The notes below the pieces were generated by a model. That model did not search any database and was not told where the DNA came from. It saw only the letters and a list, made by a program, of their open reading frames with translations. A stretch of 50,705 nucleotides of DNA from Bacteroidales bacterium (lineage in GTDB: Bacteria > Bacteroidota > Bacteroidia > Bacteroidales > VadinHA17): NCBI GenBank assembly GCA_025358645.1, contig JANYIW010000241.1, positions 1 through 50,705 on the forward strand, read 5' to 3'. The position numbers and the translations under genes are program-made. Shown one piece after another: positions 8,515 to 15,685 of this stretch. Position 1 is the stretch's first letter, and each line of letters starts with the position of its first letter.

Positions 8515-10458
8515 TTAATCGTTATTTTTTAAAAATTCTTCAACCTCCTGGCTATACTGAGCCCAGCTATTCATCTCCTCGTTAAGTCGTTCCTTGAGAT
8601 CCTGATATTTTTTGTAATCAATTTCATGTTCTTCTGAAGAATTTCCCGGCTCCATGAATGATTTATCAACTGCAATTATTTCAGCTTCTATCTTCTCTAT
8701 AGCTTTTTCGGATTCCTCTAGTCTCTTTCTCATCTTTCTCAGATTACGTTCAAACTCCTTTTTATTGAGGTATTTCTGTTTGTTGGATGATACATTTTCC
8801 TGTACGGACTCGTTTTTGATTTTATCTTTTCTCTCAATATCTTTTAAATTTTCAATCTTTTTCTTCCTGAGAAAATCATAGATGCCACCTATATTTTCCT
8901 TAATCTTATTATGTTTGAATTCAAATACTTTATCTACAATCCCATCCAGAAAATCTCTGTCGTGAGATACCACAATTAGTGTGCCATCATATCTTATAAG
9001 AGCCTGTTTCAGGATATCCTTTGAACGCATATCAAGATGATTTGTCGGCTCGTCAAGAACGAGAAGATTACTTGGGTCAAGGAGAAGTTTTACCAGAGCG
9101 AGCCTTGCCCTTTCACCTCCGGACAGGACTTTAACCTTTTTCTCGACATCATCTCCCCTGAATAAGAATGCTCCAAGCATATTACGGATCTTTGTTCTTA
9201 TATCGCCTTTTGCAATATCATCAATAGTCTGGAGGACAGTTCTATTTTCATCGAGCAGTACATCCTGATTCTGAGCAAAATATCCTATTTTAACATTATG
9301 ACCTATTGTAAGATTACCAACCCAATCGAGTTCTCCATTAATAATCTTTGACAGAGTGGTTTTTCCTTCTCCGTTACGGCCAACGAATGCAACTTTTTCT
9401 CCTCTCGATATTTTGAAATCAATCTTGTTAAGAACGGTCACGGATCCGTATTTTTTTGATAGTCCGCCTGCTTCCACAACAACTGTTCCAGACCGCGGAG
9501 CTGGAGGAAATCTAAGGTTTATGGCACTTTTATCTTCTTCATCAACTTCAAGTCTTTCAACCTTAGCCAGCTGTTTAATCTTCGACTGAACCTGAACGGC
9601 TTTTGTAGCTTTATACCTGAACCGCTCAATAAACAATTCAGTGTCTTCAATCATCTTCTGCTGATTCCTGTATGAGGCGATCTGTTGTTCTCTTCTTTCC
9701 TCTCTCAGTACAAGATATTTCGACCAGGAAGCTTTGTAGTCGTAAATTTTACCAAGGGAGATTTCAATTGTCCTCCTTGTTACAGCATCAAGAAATGCAC
9801 GGTCATGAGATACAAGAACTACCGCACCGGAATAAACTGAGAGAAATGATTCAAGCCATTGGATTGATTCAATATCAAGATGGTTAGTAGGCTCATCAAG
9901 AAGAAACAGAGAAGGCTTTCTCAGGAGGATCTTGGCCAGTTCAATACGCATCCTCCAGCCACCACTTAACTCGCTGGTTGGTCTGTCAAAATCTTTTCGT
10001 TCAAAACCCAACCCAAGGAGAGTCACTTCAGCTTCTGCCATATAGTTTGTCCCTCCCAACATCCTGTACCTCTCCTCAACTACAGTAAGATGATCGCAAA
10101 GTTTGAGATATTCAGATGATTCATAATCTTCTCTTCTTGCAATCTCAGAACTGCAGTATTCTATTTCCTCAGAGAGTCCGATTAGTTCAGAAAATGCTGT
10201 TATTGTTTCATTTATTACAGTTGTTGTGTCATCAACTTTCATCTGCTGAGGGAGGTAACCTATAGAAACATCTTTCGACATATCAATCTGACCCGAACCC
10301 GGGCTCTGATGACCCGAAATAATTTTGAGTAAGGTTGATTTTCCTGCACCATTCTTCCCGGCCAGACCAATCCTGTCCTGATCATTAATCAGGAAGGAGA
10401 TATTAGTTAATAAATCGAAACTGCCAAATGAAACTGAGATATCCTGAACCGAAACCAT
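8515..10458 (-). CDS. ABC-F family ATPase (ribosome-associated type)
   Basis: Soluble twin-ATPase protein of the ABC-F family, which acts on ribosomes rather than in transport. In order it shows Walker A GKNGAGKST (about 34-42), signature LSGGWRMR, Walker B with DEPTNHLD, a charged interdomain linker, a second Walker A (GRNGEGKTT), signature LSGGERAR and a second DEPTNHLD. A C-terminal charged coiled-coil follows, as in Uup/YdiF-like members. A longer frame begins at 10545, but its extra 29 residues are hydrophobic and unlike the family. ATG 10458 gives 647 residues starting MVSVQDISVSFG, and a promoter element sits between the two possible starts. First gene of the minus-strand run leading to the thioesterase. 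The exact subfamily was not determined. Confidence 0.93.
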   Translation of the reverse strand: MVSVQDISVSFGSFDLLTNISFLINDQDRIGLAGKNGAGKSTLLKIISGHQSPGSGQIDMSKDVSIGYLPQQMKVDDTTTVINETITAFSELIGLSEEIEYCSSEIARREDYESSEYLKLCDHLTVVEERYRMLGGTNYMAEAEVTLLGLGFERKDFDRPTSELSGGWRMRIELAKILLRKPSLFLLDEPTNHLDIESIQWLESFLSVYSGAVVLVSHDRAFLDAVTRRTIEISLGKIYDYKASWSKYLVLREERREQQIASYRNQQKMIEDTELFIERFRYKATKAVQVQSKIKQLAKVERLEVDEEDKSAINLRFPPAPRSGTVVVEAGGLSKKYGSVTVLNKIDFKISRGEKVAFVGRNGEGKTTLSKIINGELDWVGNLTIGHNVKIGYFAQNQDVLLDENRTVLQTIDDIAKGDIRTKIRNMLGAFLFRGDDVEKKVKVLSGGERARLALVKLLLDPSNLLVLDEPTNHLDMRSKDILKQALIRYDGTLIVVSHDRDFLDGIVDKVFEFKHNKIKENIGGIYDFLRKKKIENLKDIERKDKIKNESVQENVSSNKQKYLNKKEFERNLRKMRKRLEESEKAIEKIEAEIIAVDKSFMEPGNSSEEHEIDYKKYQDLKERLNEEMNSWAQYSQEVEEFLKNND

Positions 10459-10477
10459 ATAAAAATTTAAATGTCTG

Positions 10478-10507
10478 CAAATATAGGAAAAGTATGGCAG
10501 CCATGAA
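10478..10507 (-). promoter_or_regulatory. Candidate promoter of the ABC-F/thioesterase/GWxTD run
   Basis: Read on the minus strand, positions 10485-10478 are TATATTTG, a full match to TAnnTTTG. A TTC triplet (10507-10505) lies 19 nt upstream. The element is about 20 nt before the ATG at 10458 and downstream of the longer possible start at 10545, which argues for the shorter ABC-F protein. Confidence 0.45.
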
Positions 10508-10546
10508 AAGAGAAGCATAGTGAAGAGAAATTCTCTCAGGAACACT

Positions 10547-10554
10547 TACATTTG
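10547..10554 (+). promoter_or_regulatory. Candidate -7 element for rlmD
   Basis: TACATTTG matches TAnnTTTG exactly and lies 45 nt before the GTG start of rlmD. No good TTG was found at the expected -33 distance, so support is partial. Confidence 0.3.
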
Positions 10555-10599
10555 CGCCTATTAAGAGAGTGTCATTTTAATAAATGAAAGGTTAGGAAA

Positions 10600-12012
10600 G
10601 TGGGAAGAAAAAAAGAACTCCCTTTATTGGAAAAGGTTAGAATAACAGATATCGGCGCTGAAGGAAATGCACTGGCGCGGGTCGATAATCTCGTGGTATT
10701 TGTGCCAATGCTCATACCCGGAGATGTGGTTGATATAAAGGTTATTAAGAAAAGGAAGAAATATCTCGAAGGCAGAGTTATAAAGTTTCATGAATACTCG
10801 CCTGACAGGATTGAGCCCCGATGTATCCATTTCGGAATATGTGGCGGTTGCAAGTGGCAACACCTGCCATACAAACTCCAACTTCAGTATAAAGAAAAAC
10901 AGGTCAGGGATAACCTGACAAGGATCGGGAAGACCGATCTGCCTGATATAAAACCTATTATAGGATCGTCTGAGATATACCTGTACAGAAATAAACTGGA
11001 ATACACTTTTTCTGACAAACGATGGCTTACTAAGGAGGAGGTTGTTTCAGATAAAAAATTTGAAAAAGAAGATGCTCTCGGATTTCATATTCCAGGCCTG
11101 TTTGACAAAGTTCTTGATATTAAAGAGTGCCATCTTCAGCCTGAACCTTCAAATTCAATAAAAAATGCAGTCAGGCAATATGCGCATAAGAATGACCTGC
11201 AATTTTTTGACCTGCGGGAGCAGAAAGGATTTCTTAGAAATATTGTGATCCGAAATTCTCTTGAAGGTAAAGTAATGGTCATTGTGGTCTTCTTCTATGA
11301 TGATGTTGAAAAAAGAAATGGGTTGCTTGATTTCCTTTCTTCAGAATTTCCTCAGATCACATCCCTGATGTTTGTTATTAATTCAAAAAGGAACGATTCT
11401 CTGAATGATCAGAATCCCATACTTTATAAAGGAGAGGATCACTTAGTTGAAGAGATGGAAGGACTTAGGTTCAGAATCGGACCAAAGTCTTTTTATCAGA
11501 CCAATACCAGGCAGGCGCTCGAACTTTATCGTGTTGCCAAAGATTTTGCAGGACTTTCAGGGAAAGAAACCGTGTATGATCTTTATACCGGAACCGGAAC
11601 TATTGCAAATTATATTGCAGCTTATGCCGGCAAGGTGGTCGGTATTGAGTATGTTGCTGAAGCAGTAGAGGATGCAAAAATTAATTCGGAAATTAATGGT
11701 ATTCGTAATAGTTGCTTCTTTGCCGGCGACATGAAAGATATACTTTCTGAATCGTTTTTTAAAACACATGGGAAACCGGATGTTATAATTACTGATCCAC
11801 CCAGAGCAGGTATGCATGAAGAAGTGGTTAAAATAATTGCAGGCGCTGCACCAGAAAAAATTGTCTATATAAGTTGTAATCCATCTACTCAATCGCGTGA
11901 TATACAGTTGCTTTCGGATAGTTACTATATTGCGGCAGTACAACCTGTGGATATGTTCCCACATACTCATCACGTCGAAAATGTCGTCCTTCTGAAAAGG
12001 AGAGGACGTTAA
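10600..12012 (+). CDS. rlmD: 23S rRNA (uracil-C5-)-methyltransferase, RlmD/RumA family
   Basis: Predicted to methylate C5 of a uridine in 23S rRNA (U1939 in E. coli) using AdoMet. The 470-residue frame starts at GTG 10600. It shows an N-terminal TRAM domain (VRITDIGAEGNALARVDNLV), then the iron-sulfur cysteines in CIHFGICGGCKW. The methyltransferase domain has the AdoMet-binding segment VYDLYTGTGTIANYIA, the DPPRAGMH motif and the catalytic cysteine in YISCNPSTQSRD. Several uracil methyltransferases (RlmD, RlmC, TrmA-like) share this layout. The TRAM domain and Fe-S cysteines favour RlmD, but the exact target uridine is inferred. Confidence 0.9.
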   Translation: MGRKKELPLLEKVRITDIGAEGNALARVDNLVVFVPMLIPGDVVDIKVIKKRKKYLEGRVIKFHEYSPDRIEPRCIHFGICGGCKWQHLPYKLQLQYKEKQVRDNLTRIGKTDLPDIKPIIGSSEIYLYRNKLEYTFSDKRWLTKEEVVSDKKFEKEDALGFHIPGLFDKVLDIKECHLQPEPSNSIKNAVRQYAHKNDLQFFDLREQKGFLRNIVIRNSLEGKVMVIVVFFYDDVEKRNGLLDFLSSEFPQITSLMFVINSKRNDSLNDQNPILYKGEDHLVEEMEGLRFRIGPKSFYQTNTRQALELYRVAKDFAGLSGKETVYDLYTGTGTIANYIAAYAGKVVGIEYVAEAVEDAKINSEINGIRNSCFFAGDMKDILSESFFKTHGKPDVIITDPPRAGMHEEVVKIIAGAAPEKIVYISCNPSTQSRDIQLLSDSYYIAAVQPVDMFPHTHHVENVVLLKRRGR

Positions 12013-12083
12013 AATGTACCTGAGCAGGTGTAATAGGCTTAAAAATAATGTATATTTATTGTTCGTATTAATTATATACGCGT

Positions 12084-12899
12084 ATGAGCGTCGAAAAACA
12101 AGATAACCCGGGCCTGCTTTCATTGCTCCCTGATAAGGAAATGAAAGATCATATTGCCAGCCTGCGTTATGCCAAGATGATACAACATGCATTAATGCCT
12201 AATCCGGCAATGCTAAAAGGAATGCTAAAAGATTATTTTATTCTTTTTCTTCCACGCGACATTGTAAGTGGCGATTTCTATTATGCTTATTGTACCAGGC
12301 AGAAAATGTGTATTGCCGCGGGAGATTGTACCGGACATGGTGTACCCGGAGCGCTTATGAGTATTCTTGGAATAAGTTTTCTGAATGAGATAATGCAATC
12401 GGATGTGAATTTGAATGCCAATAGAATACTTAACCTGATGCGGGAGAAAATTATGAAGGCTCTTCACCAGACAGGTGACTATCGTGATGCTCAGGACAGT
12501 ATTGATATTGGGATATGTATTATCGACTGTCCTACTGGAAAATTGCAGTATTCCGGGGCAAACAGGCCTCTGATTATGATAAGAAACGGGGAATTATCTG
12601 AATTCAAACCGGATAAGATGACCTTAGGTGTTGCACCAATAAGGGAAGCTTCATTTACAAATCTTTGCATTGAGACAAAACCCGGTGATTCCTTTTATCT
12701 GTTTTCAGATGGTTTCTCCGATCAGTTTGGAGAAATAACGGATAAGAAATTTAAATACAAACATTTCAAAAGGATAATTCACTCATTTGAAGAGCTTCCT
12801 ATGGAGCAGCAAAAACAACGCCTTGAATGTGCGTTTAACGAATGGAAAGGAAATACACAGCAGACCGATGACGTCCTGATTGTTGGTTTTCAATTATAA
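12084..12899 (+). CDS. SpoIIE/PP2C-type serine phosphatase
   Basis: Predicted metal-dependent Ser/Thr phosphatase of the SpoIIE/RsbU class, which typically acts in partner-switching or stress signalling. The metal-binding acidic motifs are present in order: VSGDFYYAY, AAGDCTGHGVPGALMS, FSDGFSDQFGE and QTDDVLIVGF at the C-terminus. The lead-in helix (YAKMIQHALMPNP) is typical for bacterial members. At 271 residues it is almost only the catalytic domain; no PAS, GAF, HAMP or membrane sensor is fused, so any input must come from a partner. No anti-sigma or STAS gene is nearby. The OLD-like ATPase gene starts 11 nt downstream, so the two are probably co-transcribed. Confidence 0.88.
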   Translation: MSVEKQDNPGLLSLLPDKEMKDHIASLRYAKMIQHALMPNPAMLKGMLKDYFILFLPRDIVSGDFYYAYCTRQKMCIAAGDCTGHGVPGALMSILGISFLNEIMQSDVNLNANRILNLMREKIMKALHQTGDYRDAQDSIDIGICIIDCPTGKLQYSGANRPLIMIRNGELSEFKPDKMTLGVAPIREASFTNLCIETKPGDSFYLFSDGFSDQFGEITDKKFKYKHFKRIIHSFEELPMEQQKQRLECAFNEWKGNTQQTDDVLIVGFQL

Positions 12900-12910
12900 T
12901 TATTATTATT

Positions 12911-15202
12911 ATGATGAAGCTTAAAGCTTTCAGAATAAGGAATTTCAGATCAATTGTTGATACAGGGTGGCAGAATATTTCTCCTGATAATATTACATGC
13001 CTGATCGGTCAGAATGAATCGGGAAAAACATCAGTTCTGGAGAGTTTAAAAGTTTTTTATTCCGGAATTATCTCTGAAGACGTACTACGAAGTGACCTTT
13101 CCCTGCCTGAGGTTAGCTGCCGTTTTACGATTCCTAAAGGGTGGCTGATTAATATTACCGATAATCCAGGTACAGAATTGAAAGAATTACTTTCAGGTCT
13201 GACACAGCTTGAGCTTACCAGGAGTTGGATTGCCGATCTTTCATCAGTTATCAATGTCAGTGGAGAAATAAGTCAGTACCTCGATTCACTTGAAGATGCC
13301 TGGAGAATATATCTGAATGACGTTACCATAAAGTTGGATGAAGAGATGATATCTATCAGGGATCTGGAAACAACATTCTCCGGACTTATCGAAGAAGAGT
13401 CTGATATAAGGTCGAAACTTTCAGAGAATGAAGGGGCAAAATCCGGGTTCTGGTTATTCTGGAAGAAACCTGCAGAAGTGGGGAATCAGAAAAATAGTCA
13501 CTTCCCGGGGCTGAAAAATAAACTAAATGAAATTAAGAAACAAAAGGAAGAGATAAATGAAATTCTTCTGAAGAAACAATTGATTAAAAGAGCTGGTGAA
13601 AAGTGGAAAAAACTTGAGGAAAAATGTACCCAGGCTGACAATCATCTTAAGAATATTTCAGTTAAATTGGAAGAACGTCATCAGAAGATGACTCTTCTGA
13701 TGCGACCTGTCGAAGATGAAGAAGACTATGAATGGAAAGAAGTTCTGTATGATTTCAGAAAAACAAGATCTGATCGTGAAATCAGGATGGCAGAGATTGA
13801 AAGTCATATAGCGTTTTCAGGGTATATAATCGACGGCAGCACTGAGGAAGAGGCAGAGAAAATGGTTGAAGAGGTCATTCAATCCTATAGGTCACATTTA
13901 AATAGCGCTATTTTAGGTAAAAAATATTTTGATTACAGTCCTGTCTTTGAGTTGTTTGAAGACTTTGGGAGCCTATTGCCAAACAGGATTGACATGGAAG
14001 ATATAATAAGCGGCAATGTGAATGTTGAAGGTTACAAAGCTGCCAGAAATTTCCTTTCTCTGGCTCAGGTCGATTATTCTTTTTTCCAACAACCGTCGAG
14101 TCGAATCCTGAAACAGAAAATTGAAAATCTTAATCATACCCTTACACATAATTTCCATGATTTCTGGCAGCAGTCAATTGGAAGAAATAATAAAATTCAA
14201 ATACAGTTTGAACTCGACCACTACAATGCTTCTTATGAAGGTAAAGCCGGTAAACCGTATCTTGAATTCTGGATTAAGGATGAAGGAGAACGGCTCTATC
14301 CTAAGCAAAGAAGCAGGGGTGTCAGATGGTTCTTATCATTTTATATGGAGCTAATGGCTTCGGCCAATATAAGGGACAAGCAGATAGTACTTCTGGTTGA
14401 TGAGCCAGGTGTGAGCCTTCATGCCAGAGCACAGGAGGATGTTCTGAAAGTCTTTGAAAAAATTAAGGATAAAATCCAGATCATTTATACTACCCATTCC
14501 CCACATCTTGTCGAGATCAACAAATTACACAGGGTTCTGGCTGTTCAGAGGGATGATCTTGATAGCCGGAGAAGCGCTTCACGGATATTAGATCCTTTGC
14601 AGTTATCTCTGGCTTCGCCCGATACACTCACTCCACTGCAAAGCATTCTTGGTAACCCAATGGGAGGTGAAGAATTCTCTTCAAAGAGATTTAACCTTAT
14701 TGTAAATGATACCGGATCGTTCTACATGCTTAATGCGATTATTCTTTTAATGGGATTTACAGGTAAAGTTTGTGTAATACCTTCAACTAATGTCTCTTCC
14801 ATTCCATTATTGTGTAACATTATGATGGGATGGGGTTTGGATTTTTCAGTCCTTCTTTTTGAGAATGATGATGAGATACAAATAGCTGAACTTTTGAAAA
14901 ATTCAGTTTTCAAAACTGATACTAATAATAAAACTGAACTTATTATCAGAATGCCGGAGAATTTTTTAAACTCCGAAGATCTTTTATCGACTCTTGATTT
15001 CAAGAACCATCTATTGCAATCAAGAGAGGGAATCACCGTACCGAATTCAGTATATATCAGGGAGAAGGAACTTCCCCGGAATTTCATCTTAAGCAGATTC
15101 CTTTCAAATGTAAAAGAGGGAAAGATTAAAGCCACTGATTTTGATGAGGAGACTCTTGAAAATTTTAAGCTGATTACCGGTGTATTTGGAGAGTTAAAAT
15201 AA
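12911..15202 (+). CDS. OLD-like ABC/SMC-type ATPase with degenerate TOPRIM region
   Basis: 763 residues with an SMC/RecF-like ATPase split by a coiled coil. The N-terminus has KLKAFRIRNFRSI and Walker A GQNESGKTS (about 37-45). A charged coiled-coil spans about 150-300. The C-terminal half has a signature-like RSRGVRWFLSF, Walker B IVLLVDEPGVSLHA and the H-loop IIYTTHSPHLV. After this the protein aligns by eye with the TOPRIM domain of OLD nucleases, but the expected VEGxxD reads VNDTGS and the expected DxD reads ENDD. The metal-binding residues therefore seem lost, and nuclease activity is doubtful. ATG 12914 is an alternative start. The protein follows the phosphatase by 11 nt across a short (TTA)n repeat, and tRNA-Ser lies downstream. 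A DNA-repair or defence role is inference. Confidence 0.85.
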   Translation: MMKLKAFRIRNFRSIVDTGWQNISPDNITCLIGQNESGKTSVLESLKVFYSGIISEDVLRSDLSLPEVSCRFTIPKGWLINITDNPGTELKELLSGLTQLELTRSWIADLSSVINVSGEISQYLDSLEDAWRIYLNDVTIKLDEEMISIRDLETTFSGLIEEESDIRSKLSENEGAKSGFWLFWKKPAEVGNQKNSHFPGLKNKLNEIKKQKEEINEILLKKQLIKRAGEKWKKLEEKCTQADNHLKNISVKLEERHQKMTLLMRPVEDEEDYEWKEVLYDFRKTRSDREIRMAEIESHIAFSGYIIDGSTEEEAEKMVEEVIQSYRSHLNSAILGKKYFDYSPVFELFEDFGSLLPNRIDMEDIISGNVNVEGYKAARNFLSLAQVDYSFFQQPSSRILKQKIENLNHTLTHNFHDFWQQSIGRNNKIQIQFELDHYNASYEGKAGKPYLEFWIKDEGERLYPKQRSRGVRWFLSFYMELMASANIRDKQIVLLVDEPGVSLHARAQEDVLKVFEKIKDKIQIIYTTHSPHLVEINKLHRVLAVQRDDLDSRRSASRILDPLQLSLASPDTLTPLQSILGNPMGGEEFSSKRFNLIVNDTGSFYMLNAIILLMGFTGKVCVIPSTNVSSIPLLCNIMMGWGLDFSVLLFENDDEIQIAELLKNSVFKTDTNNKTELIIRMPENFLNSEDLLSTLDFKNHLLQSREGITVPNSVYIREKELPRNFILSRFLSNVKEGKIKATDFDEETLENFKLITGVFGELK

Positions 15203-15216
15203 ATTTCTGATTTATT

Positions 15217-15246
15217 TTGCACTTTATGCTTGTTTTCCTACTTTTG
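15217..15246 (+). promoter_or_regulatory. Promoter of tRNA-Ser(GCU)
   Basis: TTG (15217-15219), a 19-nt spacer and TACTTTTG (15239-15246) match the Bacteroidota consensus in sequence and spacing. Transcription would begin near 15252, about 26 nt before the tRNA. One of the two clearest promoters in the window. Confidence 0.65.
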
Positions 15247-15277
15247 TCGCGCTCCGTAAATCGGGGCACACGATTTT

Positions 15278-15497
<220 letters not shown>

Positions 15498-15685
15498 CAG
15501 GATTCTCCATTGAAGATTTTTCCAAAAAGCCGGATATAAATTACTTTTTTAAAAGGAATTGATAATCAGATTATTATCCATTGTCAGACAAAATAAGAAT
15601 TTTTCATTGAGAAAGTGAAATTTACTTCAACTTATTCCCTCAGAAGTTGTTATTTATTTATCTTTGATAAAAATGGATCTGACTT
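15498..15685. other. Remainder of the 321-bp gap between tRNA-Ser and susC
   Basis: AT-rich sequence with no gene or RNA recognised. Its right end carries the probable susC promoter. Together with the inverted repeat it makes up the 15365-15685 interval. Confidence 0.4.
15635..15666 (+). promoter_or_regulatory. Candidate promoter of the polysaccharide utilisation locus
   Basis: TATCTTTG (15659-15666) matches TAnnTTTG. A TTC triplet at 15635-15637 lies 21 nt upstream in the -33 position. The element ends 19 nt before the susC ATG, implying a very short leader. Confidence 0.4.

Noticed and set aside
10459-10545. N-terminal extension of the ABC-F protein
   Set aside because: The added residues are hydrophobic and unlike ABC-F starts, and a TATATTTG promoter element lies inside the extension.
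11557-12192. 211-residue minus-strand frame over the 3' part of rlmD and the start of the phosphatase gene
   Set aside because: It runs antisense to two well-supported genes, shows no recognisable domain and has the His/Tyr/Ile-rich composition of a shadow frame.
12897-12911. (TTA)n run before the OLD-like gene as a phase-variation switch
   Set aside because: Only about four units and outside the coding frame; too short to argue for switching.
14722-15222. 166-residue minus-strand frame at the end of the OLD-like gene
   Set aside because: Antisense to a conserved-looking ATPase/TOPRIM region, Ser-rich with no domain pattern.
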